NCBI RefSeq assembly: GCF_900188395.1
Contig: NZ_FZOB01000012.1
Span: forward strand, 1 to 51,590
DNA: 51,590 bases
From: Desulfurobacterium atlanticum
GTDB taxonomy: Bacteria; Aquificota; Aquificia; Desulfurobacteriales; Desulfurobacteriaceae
Reading direction: 5' to 3'
The notes under the pieces were generated by a model. It saw only the letters and a program-made list of their open reading frames with translations. It did not search any database and was not told where the DNA came from. Positions 40,520 to 51,590 of the stretch are shown here, in pieces. Position 1 is the first letter of the stretch. Every line of letters starts with the position of its first letter. The position numbers and the translations under genes are program-made.

Positions 40520-42169
40520 GTGGAACAAAAAGGAACAATAGTCTTTTGCAATTTATTTTCAAAAAATAGCATACAAGAAATTATTCAGAATCAAGAAGCA
40601 CAAAATTACAAATTTATTGTTGGAATGACATCCACTTCTAACATAAAAAATGGAATACTAACATCTGAACCATCAAAATTATCCATACCGCTAAAAGATG
40701 TTGAATTTCTTGTAACAGAAGCCACTGAATTTAACAAAGAACAAGCAGTATCAGCGGCAAAGCATCTTAAAAACTTCAAGCCAAAAATCATTATAGCTTT
40801 CATAAGTGATCCTTCAGGACGCACAGAAGATTTTTTTAAGTATTTCAACTCTATATATCACAATGCACCTATTGTAGGCGGGCTTGCATCAAAACCTGAC
40901 GATGAAGATAAAACATTTGTTTTCTCCCAGAATAAAATACTATCATCAGGCATAATCTTTTTAGCTCTTAAAGGAGACATAAAAGTAAAAACAGGATACG
41001 CTTTTGGATGGACCCATTTTAAAAAGAAATTCAAAATAACAAAATGCTACAAAAATAAAATTTATGAGATAGAGAACAGACCTGTTACTGACTTTTTCTC
41101 CCACTATCTTGGAAAAAGTGCTCTTTATAATCTTGAAGTTGTAACAATATCATTTCCTCTAATGGTAAGAAGAAACGGGAAGCTTGTAGCAAGAGCCTGT
41201 ATCGGAATTGATGATGATGGTTCAATGATTTTCTCCGGAAATTTCAGAGAAAATGAGTTTGCATACTTTGGAGTCGGAAGCGAAAGAAAAATCATCTCAG
41301 AAGCACGAAAACTATGGTGGGAAATGGCAAAATTTTTTCCAGATAGACTATTGCTTTTCCCATGTATGGTAAGAAAAGCTTTCCTTGGAAAAAAATTCCA
41401 TCTTGAAACTAGCCTTTTCTCAAGTATATGTGAAAACGCTGGCGGATTAACTTTCGGAGAAGTTTTAACATTAAATAGAAAGCCTATCCTTTTAAATCAA
41501 ACACTAACCGCAGTAGGATTAAAATTTCCTTCATACAAAAGGAAAAAACAGGAAATAAAAATACACGTTGGGCAATCTTCTACAGATACAAATGACGATA
41601 AAATCCACCCGGTAATAATAGAAATGCTTGTTCACCTTGCTAACACTGTGATGAGAGAACTTGAAGAAAAAAACAGAAAAATAAAAATTCTTGCAGAAAC
41701 AGATTCATTAACAGGACTATACAACCGTAGAAAAATATTTGAAAGACTTGAAGAAGAGATAGCAAGATGCGAAAGATATGGTAACCCTTTATCAGTAATT
41801 ATATTTGATATAGATTTTTTCAAAAAAGTAAACGATACATACGGTCATCTCATCGGAGATAAAGTTTTAAAAGAAATTGCTAAAATCCTTAAAAGCAATA
41901 CACGAAAACCTGATATAGCAGGTAGATATGGTGGAGAAGAGTTTATAATCATCCTTCCTCATACAGACACCGAAGGTGCAATTAAACTTGCAGAAAAAAT
42001 AAGAAAACTTATAGAAAACCACAACTTTGGCATAGGAAGAAAAATCACAATCTCTGCAGGAGTTACTTCCTATATTCCGAGAGATACTGTTGACTCTCTA
42101 ATATCACGGGCAGACCAGGCCCTTTATAAGGCCAAAGCAGAAGGTAGAAGTAGAGTCTGTTCCCTATAA
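40520..42169 (+). CDS. FIST-domain diguanylate cyclase
   Basis: 549 aa. Residues ~10-360 resemble FIST and FIST_C sensor domains (PKIIIAFISDPSGRTEDFFK, APIVGGLASKPDD, LPLMVRRNGKLVARACIGI-like strands, ENAGGLTFGEVL), which are thought to bind small ligands such as amino acids. A GGDEF domain follows with DSLTGLYNRR, the active-site GGEEF (471-475) and an inhibitory RxxD site (R462-D465) five residues before it. It should make c-di-GMP with product feedback. The start is a GTG. There is no membrane segment, so it is a cytoplasmic sensor. Confidence 0.88.
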   Translation: MEQKGTIVFCNLFSKNSIQEIIQNQEAQNYKFIVGMTSTSNIKNGILTSEPSKLSIPLKDVEFLVTEATEFNKEQAVSAAKHLKNFKPKIIIAFISDPSGRTEDFFKYFNSIYHNAPIVGGLASKPDDEDKTFVFSQNKILSSGIIFLALKGDIKVKTGYAFGWTHFKKKFKITKCYKNKIYEIENRPVTDFFSHYLGKSALYNLEVVTISFPLMVRRNGKLVARACIGIDDDGSMIFSGNFRENEFAYFGVGSERKIISEARKLWWEMAKFFPDRLLLFPCMVRKAFLGKKFHLETSLFSSICENAGGLTFGEVLTLNRKPILLNQTLTAVGLKFPSYKRKKQEIKIHVGQSSTDTNDDKIHPVIIEMLVHLANTVMRELEEKNRKIKILAETDSLTGLYNRRKIFERLEEEIARCERYGNPLSVIIFDIDFFKKVNDTYGHLIGDKVLKEIAKILKSNTRKPDIAGRYGGEEFIIILPHTDTEGAIKLAEKIRKLIENHNFGIGRKITISAGVTSYIPRDTVDSLISRADQALYKAKAEGRSRVCSL

Positions 42170-42229
42170 CCTTTATGATAAAATACCCTACATAAAATTC
42201 CTATCTTTCTTTTTGGAGGCATCCATTAA

Positions 42230-45933
<3,704 letters not shown>

Positions 45934-45935
<2 letters not shown>

Positions 45936-45956
45936 AAGGGGAACCTCTCCCCTTTT
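45934..45956. terminator. bidirectional terminator between serS and the PEBP gene
   Basis: AAAAGGGGA (45934-45942) pairs with TCCCCTTTT (45948-45956). The A and T runs serve both converging transcripts. The serS stop codon overlaps its left arm. Confidence 0.75.
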
Positions 45957-46413
45957 ATCTTTTATAAAGGCCGACTATTTCAGCTGTTGTAATAACATGA
46001 CCATCAACAGCTTCAAGAAGCTCCTTCCGTGTAGCACCAGGTTCAAGACCCAAGGTTTCAACATCAAGAGCCATAAGGATAAAGAAGTATCTGTGAACTT
46101 CACCAGGCGGCGGGCAGGGTCCGCTATAACCTATATTTCCAAAGTCATTTAATCCCTGCTTTATGTCATACTCAAGATATCCCGCAGGCGGAACATCTTC
46201 AGGAAGGCCTTCAAAATCAGCAGGTATATCGTATATTAACCAGTGGCAAAAAACACCACCGGGAGCATCCGGATCTTCCATTATGAGCACGAAACTTTTC
46301 GTTTCCTCTGGCGGATTAAGAAAGAAAAGACACGGAGATATATCATCACCATCACAGGTGTACTTCACAGGAATAAACTCTCCATTCCCAAAAGCCGGGC
46401 TTACAATTTCCAT
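45955..46413 (-). CDS. YbhB/YbcL (PEBP-like) family protein
   Basis: 152 aa with the family blocks YTCDGDDISPCLFF, ETKSFVLIMEDPDAPGGVFCHWLIYDIP and GYSGPCPPPGEVHRYFF, which form the phosphatidylethanolamine-binding-protein fold and its anion site. There is no signal peptide, so it is cytoplasmic. The function of bacterial members is unclear. It lies 19 bases after the radical SAM gene on the same strand. Confidence 0.92.
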   Translation of the reverse strand: MEIVSPAFGNGEFIPVKYTCDGDDISPCLFFLNPPEETKSFVLIMEDPDAPGGVFCHWLIYDIPADFEGLPEDVPPAGYLEYDIKQGLNDFGNIGYSGPCPPPGEVHRYFFILMALDVETLGLEPGATRKELLEAVDGHVITTAEIVGLYKR

Positions 46414-46432
46414 GATACCCCCCTATTGTTAG

Positions 46433-47431
46433 TTAAACTACAAAATCAACATCTCTTCCGCATTTAGGACACTTTTTGTTTTTAAAATGAACAACAACAT
46501 CATACCCAACCCTTTCAACAAGAAGAGCTCCACATTCAGGACAGTAAGTTGATTCCCTTGTTCTATCAGGAACATTTCCTACATAAACATAGTCAAGGTA
46601 TTCCCTGCACACATCATAAGCCATATTAAGAACTTCAACAGGCGTCGGCATAAAGTTTATAAGTTTATAAGCAGGGAAAAATCGTGAAAGATGTAAAGGA
46701 GTATCTTTGCCTAAATTCTCTGCTATCCATTTTGCAAATTTCTCAAAATATTCAGGGGTAAACTCATCAAACTTTGGAACAACAAGCTTCGTAAGTTCAA
46801 GATGTTTACCTGCTTTCTTTATCTCTTCACACACCTGCCATACATTTGGATTGCTTAAAAGCGAAAACTCAGCATAATACTTCTTTGTCATCCCTTTAAG
46901 GTCAACATTAAAAGCATCTATAAGTGGAAGTAACTCTTTCAAAGGTTGAAGATTTATATTTCCGTTTGTAACCATCACATTTATAAGTCCCGTCTCTTTT
47001 ATAAGATATGCAGTGTCTTTAACATACTCAAACCAGACTATTGGATCGTTGTAAGTGTAAGCTATACCTATAGAATTATACTTACCTGCATACTCTACAG
47101 CCATTCTTGGAGGGAAAAATTCTCTCTCCGTTTCTCTTCTTGAAATCTGCCAGTTTTGACAGGAACGGCAATCAAGGTTGCAACCGTTTGTACCGATAGA
47201 AAAAATAACTGAACCTGGATAGAAATGGTAGAGAGGCTTTTTCTCTATCGGGTCATAACCACCGGATGTAATTTCAGCATAAACGGTGGAAATCAAGCGT
47301 CCCCCTTCATTCTTTCTTACAAGACAGAACCCACTTAAACCTTCAAGAATAACACATTCTCTGGGACATAGAATACATTTAACCTGATTATTTTCCATCG
47401 GTTCCCAATATGCAGCAACAGCTCTTGCCAT
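46433..47431 (-). CDS. AmmeMemoRadiSam-type radical SAM protein
   Basis: 332 aa from the ATG at 47431, chosen because GAGGGGG stands five bases before it. The N-terminal Cys-rich segment (CILCPRECVILEGLSGFCLVRKN) is followed by the radical SAM motif CNLDCRSCQNWQISR, and a C-terminal zinc ribbon (YCPECGAL and CPKCGRD). This is the AmrS/PflA-like architecture of the system that normally includes Memo and AMMECR1 domains; neither is in the window. Substrate unknown. Confidence 0.88.
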   Translation of the reverse strand: MARAVAAYWEPMENNQVKCILCPRECVILEGLSGFCLVRKNEGGRLISTVYAEITSGGYDPIEKKPLYHFYPGSVIFSIGTNGCNLDCRSCQNWQISRRETEREFFPPRMAVEYAGKYNSIGIAYTYNDPIVWFEYVKDTAYLIKETGLINVMVTNGNINLQPLKELLPLIDAFNVDLKGMTKKYYAEFSLLSNPNVWQVCEEIKKAGKHLELTKLVVPKFDEFTPEYFEKFAKWIAENLGKDTPLHLSRFFPAYKLINFMPTPVEVLNMAYDVCREYLDYVYVGNVPDRTRESTYCPECGALLVERVGYDVVVHFKNKKCPKCGRDVDFVV

Positions 47432-47479
47432 ATTCCCCCTCAAAACAAAAAGTATCCTTATTTTTAAAATATACCACAA

Positions 47480-47507
47480 AATAAAAAAGGGGAGACTTCT
47501 CTCCCCT
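47480..47507 (-). terminator. terminator downstream of dapD
   Basis: On the minus strand AGGGGAGA (47507-47500), loop GAAG, TCTCCCCT (47495-47488), followed by TTTTTATTTT. It separates the dapD transcript from the radical SAM gene. Confidence 0.75.
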
Positions 47508-47536
47508 ATTATAAGCCTATAAAATTCTTGCTCTTA

Positions 47537-48355
47537 TCAAACAGGTAGATCAAACTCCCTCAATACATCATTAAGGGATGTTTTTTTATCTGTTGATTCT
47601 TTTCTTTTACCTATAATCAGTGCACACGGAAGACCGTACTCTCCAGCAGGAAATTTTTTAACACGGGTTCCGGGTATAACCACGCTTCTTGCTGGAACTC
47701 TTCCCCTGTATTCAACAGGCTCATCCCCAGTAACATCTATTATCTTTGTTGAAGCAGTAATAACAACACCTGCTCCTAAAACTGCCTCCTCCTCTATTAC
47801 TGCACCTTCAACAATGATACATCTTGAACCGATAAAACAGTTATCCTCAACAATAACAGGTCTTGCACCAGGAGGTTCAAGAACACCACCAATACCAACC
47901 CCACCTGAAAGATGAACATTTTTCCCTATCTGTGCACACGAACCAACCGTTGCCCATGTATCAACCATGGTACCTGAACCAACATAAGCGCCTATATTTA
48001 CATAGGACGGCATCAAAATAGCTCCTGGTTCTATATAGGAACCGTAACGGGCTGTAGCCGGTGGAACAACTCTTACACCAAGCTTTTCCCACCCCTTTTT
48101 AAGAGGAATCTTATCGTAATACTCAAACGGTCCCATTTCCATAACCTTCATTTCAGAAATCGGGAAAAAGAGTAGTATAGCTTTTTTCACCCAATCGTTT
48201 ACTCTCCACTTTCCAACATCTTCCCTTTCAGCAACTCTTATTTTCCCAGCATCAAGAAGAGCTATAACTTCCTTTATTGCTTCCTTCGTTCTTTCCTCTT
48301 TAAGCAACTCCCTGTTTTCCCATGCATTCTCTATCATTACTTTTAACTCTTCCAT
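47537..48355 (-). CDS. dapD: tetrahydrodipicolinate N-succinyltransferase
   Basis: 272 aa from the ATG at 48355, which follows GGAGG by five bases. Left-handed beta-helix hexapeptide repeats (VGSGTMVDTWATVGSCAQIGKNVHLSGGVGIGGVLEP in parts, then PVIVEDNCFIGSRCIIVEGAVIEEEAVLGAGV) match DapD of the succinylase branch of lysine/diaminopimelate synthesis. The argD-like enzyme at 23593 could supply the next transamination. Confidence 0.93.
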   Translation of the reverse strand: MEELKVMIENAWENRELLKEERTKEAIKEVIALLDAGKIRVAEREDVGKWRVNDWVKKAILLFFPISEMKVMEMGPFEYYDKIPLKKGWEKLGVRVVPPATARYGSYIEPGAILMPSYVNIGAYVGSGTMVDTWATVGSCAQIGKNVHLSGGVGIGGVLEPPGARPVIVEDNCFIGSRCIIVEGAVIEEEAVLGAGVVITASTKIIDVTGDEPVEYRGRVPARSVVIPGTRVKKFPAGEYGLPCALIIGKRKESTDKKTSLNDVLREFDLPV

Positions 48356-48366
48356 AAACACCTCCG

Positions 48367-48987
48367 CTATTTAAACCCTTTTAAATTGTTGGCTATTATT
48401 ACTCCAGCCTGTTCAATCTCAAGAACAAGTTTATCAAGTTTTCTCTGTAAAAGGTTATAAGCCACATAGGAGGGAACTGCCACAATAAGACCAAAAACGG
48501 TTGTAAGAAGCGCTTCCGCTATCCCGGCTGAAAGCTGTTGAGGATTTGCTATTCCAGATGTACCGGCATCAAGAACACCAAAAATCTTAACCATACCAAG
48601 CACAGTTCCCAAAAGTCCTAAAAGAGGAGCAATCGTAGCAATTGTAGCAAGAAGAGTCATTCCTCTTTCAAGTTCTGCCACTTTTTTTCTGGCTATTACT
48701 TCAAAAGCGTTTAAAAAGTTTACTCTTGAAATTTCCCCAATATTTCTAAAAGCTTCAATAATAATCTCCGAAAGAAGAAATCTATTCCTTTTACAAAACT
48801 CAATAACATCACCTATTTTATTAGTAGAAAGAAGCATAACCATAGTTTTCAACCTATCTTTAGGCACTATTTTTGAGGAACGAAACATAACTATTTTCTC
48901 TATAACAATAGCAAGAGAGACCACTGAAAGCAGAATCAGTGTATATCCAATAAAGCCACTTTTTGAAATAAGAGAAAAAAAACTCAT
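48367..48987 (-). CDS. MotA/TolQ/ExbB proton-channel family protein
   Basis: 206 aa from the ATG at 48987, preceded by GGAGGG. Three hydrophobic helices: one near residues 10-30 and two in the conserved block LERGMTLLATIATIAPLLGLLGTVLGMVKIF plus ALLTTVFGLIVAVPSYVAYN. That block is typical of TolQ/ExbB. No TolR/ExbD gene is adjacent; the next gene is dapD. Whether it works in Tol-Pal, TonB energisation or another motor is unknown. Confidence 0.88.
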   Translation of the reverse strand: MSFFSLISKSGFIGYTLILLSVVSLAIVIEKIVMFRSSKIVPKDRLKTMVMLLSTNKIGDVIEFCKRNRFLLSEIIIEAFRNIGEISRVNFLNAFEVIARKKVAELERGMTLLATIATIAPLLGLLGTVLGMVKIFGVLDAGTSGIANPQQLSAGIAEALLTTVFGLIVAVPSYVAYNLLQRKLDKLVLEIEQAGVIIANNLKGFK

Positions 48988-49020
48988 TAAATCCCTCCAC
49001 AAGGATAAAATTATGGTGAA

Positions 49021-49026
49021 ATTATA
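49021..49026 (-). promoter_or_regulatory. possible -10 element upstream of the TolQ-like gene
   Basis: TATAAT on the minus strand, about 33 bases before the start. No clear -35 box accompanies it. Confidence 0.3.
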
Positions 49027-49049
49027 TCACTGAAATTCTTGAAATGAAG

Positions 49050-50042
49050 CTAATCTGCACGGTTTGAAGGAGGAAGAGTTTTTACCTCTATTACTTTATC
49101 AGTTTCAGGCTTTAAAATCTGAACTCTATTATTAAGCCAATCTGTAACAATCACATTCCCTTTATTATCTACAGCTACATCAATAGGATAGTTAAACCAT
49201 CCAGGTGCCCATCCTCTACCGCCAAACTCAAATAGAAAATCTCCACCCATATTATATGCAAGAACAGCATGTCTCATAGGGTCTGTAACATAAATCCTTC
49301 CAGATTTTTCATCAACAGCAACAGAAGATGGCTGGCTCATCTGGCCAAAATTCGCACCCTTTGTTCCAAACTTCCTTACAAAATTTCCATCTTTATCAAA
49401 TATAAAAACCTGCCCAAAATCAAGAGCTACAAGATAAACATTCCCAAATGAATCTACAGAAACATTGCTCACAACAGAATAGATTTTATTTCCGTTAACT
49501 TGCATTTCCGGATAAAGATAATCCTTAAATTTACCATCTTTACCGAAAACAACAATAAAAGGCTTCCCAACACCGGTGATATAGATATCCCCCGTTTTAA
49601 AATTCACAGCTACATGATTTGGGACAAAGTCTTCATCTCCTTTAAAACCATTCACTTTAATAACTTTTTCAAGAATAAGTGAAGGAGAAAGGACATAAAC
49701 AGATTTTGTATTTGTTGAAACAAAATAAAACTTTCCTTTGCTATCAACAAAAAGATCTACAGGATCAATCACATCATACCCTTTACCTATTGCCATAAAA
49801 GGAAAATAATCGGGAGTGTAAAATACAACCTTTGAACTTCCAGGTTCTACCAGAAATAACCTCTTACTTGCCAAATCATAAAAAAGAGAGCCGGGATAGG
49901 CAAGAACCTTCCCGGCTTCATCTATTCTTATTATATCTATTACCTTCGTGCCAACTACCTTCCCCTGCTTTCTGGCAAAAGCACTGCTAAAAAATAGCAA
50001 AACTGTAAATAAAACCCATATTATCCTTTTGTTGTATGACAT
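49050..50042 (-). CDS. exported NHL-repeat beta-propeller protein
   Basis: 330 aa with a Sec signal (MSYNKRIIWVLFTVLLFFSSAFA). At least four NHL-type blades follow (for example PVDLFVDSKGKFYFVS, NVSVDSFGNVYLVA, PSSVAVDEKSGRIYVTD, PIDVAVDNKGNVIVTDWLNNRVQIL), giving a six-bladed propeller. I use the ATG at 50042 because two upstream Met codons lie further inside the cytochrome frame. It overlaps the cytochrome gene by 22 bases, so the pair is translationally coupled. It is probably an extracytoplasmic partner of the cytochrome, for example in assembly or anchoring. Confidence 0.85.
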   Translation of the reverse strand: MSYNKRIIWVLFTVLLFFSSAFARKQGKVVGTKVIDIIRIDEAGKVLAYPGSLFYDLASKRLFLVEPGSSKVVFYTPDYFPFMAIGKGYDVIDPVDLFVDSKGKFYFVSTNTKSVYVLSPSLILEKVIKVNGFKGDEDFVPNHVAVNFKTGDIYITGVGKPFIVVFGKDGKFKDYLYPEMQVNGNKIYSVVSNVSVDSFGNVYLVALDFGQVFIFDKDGNFVRKFGTKGANFGQMSQPSSVAVDEKSGRIYVTDPMRHAVLAYNMGGDFLFEFGGRGWAPGWFNYPIDVAVDNKGNVIVTDWLNNRVQILKPETDKVIEVKTLPPSNRAD

Positions 50043-51352
50043 ACCATACATCCGCATTCATTCATAAGTGTTGCGTTTGTAGTTGCACTATCAGCTGTAC
50101 ATGTTGAATAATCCCATCTTAAAATATCGTAGTACGGAGAACCGTGAGCCCTATGACATGAAATACATGTAACTATCGCATCGTTCCCTGTCCAGCTAAT
50201 TGTATCGTCTGTAAGAAGAGTATAGTTATCTGTTCCAACAGGAGCAAACATACTGTAAGGAGCAGAAGTTGGATTACCACCGTTGTAGTATTTATACTCA
50301 ACATCTGTATTGCCATCCACTCCAATAGTAGCCGGACCAGCCTGAGAAAGGTCAAAATCTGTTGGGTGTCTCAACCACGGTGTTCCTATCGGAGAATCAA
50401 CAGCTGCCGGATCCCTCGCAACTTCAGCACCGCTGTGGAATATACCGTGACACTCAGCACACAAATATGAAATCGTTCTTTTATCCGCAGTTGTAGGATC
50501 TTCAGATGTTCTATGAACGGCATAATACACATTATGTTTCACACCATTATCATCAGCCTGATTTGCAAACTCATAATAGTTATGCTCGTATCCTGCAATA
50601 CCTGATAGGAATCTGTAGCTGTTTCCTATAGTTCCGGTACCATCAACAAATCCAAACATGTTGGAGTGGTGAGCCCCGTTTACCCCTGCAAAACTATCGG
50701 TAGTGGCAGCATTATGCCTTCCGTGACATCCATAAACTCCAGCACAGGTAAGCTGATGAGTCCATTGTGTTTCACCGTTTGCAACTTTAGAGCCATCTAT
50801 GGCATCTGTAAAGTGAGTAGCATTAGCATCCCATCCAGGAGGGGTTAAACCGGTATTTGAATCTTCAGGCATACCAAGATCAAGAACGTTATGGGAAAAT
50901 CGCTGGTCTTGAGTTCTCCCCCAGTAAAAACTTCCTCCTGCTAAAGCCCTATTCTGTCCCCAGGTGGCTGAAGCATAAGTTCCTGTAGTATAAGCATCAC
51001 CTGTTGAGGGATAAGCTGGTTCAGTAGTTGAATCAACATAAGGCCATAGATGATCTCCGTAATAAGGAGTTCCTGCAAGTGGAGCCATATCGTAAGTATG
51101 ACAATACTGACAATCACCACGGAGAAGATTTCTAATAGGAGTAGTACTGTTATTAAAGGTCATTGGAACAACATTTGTAGAACTTACAGTGCCGGTAGTG
51201 TAAGTAGCGTTATTATACCAGGGATAATTTCCGTGCTGGGAGTTGTGCATTGTGTGACAGTTAACGCAGGGACCAACAACGGCAAACGATTGATTGTATA
51301 ACATAAAACCTGAAATAGCCGCTATAGTCCCAATAATCAGATTTTTCCTCAT
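50021..51352 (-). CDS. multihaem c-type cytochrome, OmcS/OmcE-like
   Basis: 443 aa from the ATG at 51352 (AAGGAGG seven bases upstream), with a Sec signal ending near QSFA. Haem sites: CVNCH (29-33), CQYCH (81-85), CAECH (298-302), CISCH (396-400), CMVCH (435-439), and an unusual CX5CH, CAGVYGCH (203-210). The layout recalls the six-haem Geobacter nanowire cytochrome OmcS: CxxCHTMHNS at the start, LRHP after the fourth site, CxSCHRAH at the fifth and a CxxCH a few residues from the end. The spacers are rich in Gly, Ser, Thr and Tyr. It is probably exported to the periplasm or cell surface; filament formation is inference. Confidence 0.85.
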   Translation of the reverse strand: MRKNLIIGTIAAISGFMLYNQSFAVVGPCVNCHTMHNSQHGNYPWYNNATYTTGTVSSTNVVPMTFNNSTTPIRNLLRGDCQYCHTYDMAPLAGTPYYGDHLWPYVDSTTEPAYPSTGDAYTTGTYASATWGQNRALAGGSFYWGRTQDQRFSHNVLDLGMPEDSNTGLTPPGWDANATHFTDAIDGSKVANGETQWTHQLTCAGVYGCHGRHNAATTDSFAGVNGAHHSNMFGFVDGTGTIGNSYRFLSGIAGYEHNYYEFANQADDNGVKHNVYYAVHRTSEDPTTADKRTISYLCAECHGIFHSGAEVARDPAAVDSPIGTPWLRHPTDFDLSQAGPATIGVDGNTDVEYKYYNGGNPTSAPYSMFAPVGTDNYTLLTDDTISWTGNDAIVTCISCHRAHGSPYYDILRWDYSTCTADSATTNATLMNECGCMVCHTTKG

Positions 51353-51385
51353 CTCCACACCTCCTTGTTAAAATTACCAATATAT

Positions 51386-51414
51386 AGATTACACCTTTTA
51401 AAGAAGTTTTTCAA
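51386..51414 (-). promoter_or_regulatory. weak candidate promoter of the cytochrome operon
   Basis: On the minus strand TTGAAA (51409-51414), 17 bases, then TAATCT (51386-51391), about 33 bases before the cytochrome start. The -10 box is poor. Confidence 0.3.
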
Positions 51415-51447
51415 GTAATAATAAGTTAAATTACCTGCATAGGTATA

Positions 51448-51463
51448 CACATACTCCCCACCC
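51448..51463. repeat. terminal inverted repeat of the right-edge IS
   Basis: CACATACTCCCCACCC. It matches the inverted 138-153 sequence at 15 of 16 bases. Confidence 0.6.
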
Positions 51464-51487
51464 ACACCAAAGGAAAAAGGCTGCCCA

Positions 51488-51553
51488 CCTGGTAGTTAAA
51501 ATATTAAGAGCACTAAACATTCAAATTTTCAGAAAACCAAAACCACTACCAGG
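51488..51553 (+). promoter_or_regulatory. long-range stem that can mask the transposase ribosome-binding site
   Basis: CCTGGTAGT (51488-51496) pairs perfectly with ACTACCAGG (51545-51553). The right arm contains the first three bases of the AGGAGG ribosome site (51551-51556). Transcripts entering from outside would include both arms and could hide the site. Confidence 0.45.
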
Positions 51554-51562
51554 AGGACAACC

Positions 51563-51590
51563 ATGCAGCTAAATATAAACCTATACCACG
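51563..51590 (+). CDS. start of a probable transposase gene (partial)
   Basis: ATG after AGGAGGACAACC, reading MQLNINLYH before the window ends. The assignment rests on its position inside the terminal repeat that matches the left-edge IS, whose transposase end is visible at 1-110. Nine residues are too few for family assignment. Confidence 0.5.

Larger units (their letters stand above)
51448..51590 (+). mobile_element. left end of an insertion sequence, cut by the window edge
   Basis: It begins with CACATACTCCCCACCC, the inverted partner of the left-edge repeat at 138-153, and runs to a transposase start. Both edge elements read left to right. The 51359-51447 gap before it holds only the weak cytochrome promoter. 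Confidence 0.55.

Overview
The window is AT-rich and densely coded, with strong use of AGA/AGG for Arg and ATA for Ile. It carries an outer-membrane LptD, [FeFe]-hydrogenase genes with their maturases, hypD, a multihaem cytochrome and a nitrate-sensor-like kinase. Together these suggest a thermophilic or moderately thermophilic anaerobic diderm that metabolises hydrogen. Desulfurobacteriaceae (Aquificota) is my best guess; Deferribacterota or Thermodesulfobacteriota are possible. This is inference, because no rRNA is present. I saw no tRNA, rRNA, CRISPR array or prophage.

Layout. 1-374: right end of an insertion sequence (IS) and a decayed small repeat. 375-5144 (+): hypD, then a phosphorelay set (HD-GYP response regulator, HPt protein, hybrid histidine kinase broken by a frameshift in a T run). 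5182-9305 (+): lipoprotein, HIT protein, tmk, holB, class II aldolase, tyrA. 9399-16686 (-): coiled-coil protein, UbiB-like kinase, RNA methyltransferase, then a complete branched-chain amino-acid ABC importer (livK-H-M-G-F) with a strong hairpin between livK and livH. 16823-24780 (+): lptD, a Cys-rich small protein, an SLC12-like transporter, der, a DUF4405-like membrane protein and argD. 24790-28562: two unrecognised proteins (186 aa and 593 aa), an orphan peptide-ABC ATPase and an FmdB zinc ribbon. 28568-36536 (-): one hydrogenase operon of mostly overlapping genes, transcribed in the order catalytic subunit, Tat-type small subunit, cytochrome b, aspartate ammonia-lyase, hydF, hydG, an unknown 94-aa gene, hydE. 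36971-45935 (+): mutS, rluD-like, a FIST-GGDEF protein, gyrA, serS. 45955-51352 (-): PEBP-like protein, AmrS-like radical SAM enzyme, dapD, a lone TolQ/MotA-type channel, an NHL propeller and a six-site c-type cytochrome resembling filament-forming OmcS/OmcE. 51448-51590: left end of an IS in the same orientation as the one at the other edge.

How the genes fit. The hydrogenase operon encodes an apparently exported, membrane-anchored [FeFe] hydrogenase with a quinone-type cytochrome b, together with everything specific to H-cluster assembly. AspA is a plausible local source of ammonium for the bridging ligand. The cytochrome/NHL pair may provide an extracellular electron outlet.

The clearest new structural observation is a family of ~145-bp non-coding elements at 28149-28293 and 36729-36871. 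The two copies have identical 133-bp cores apart from one base, terminal inverted repeats, and 10- or 12-bp target duplications. In the first copy the duplication shows that the insertion replaced the stop codon of the upstream gene.
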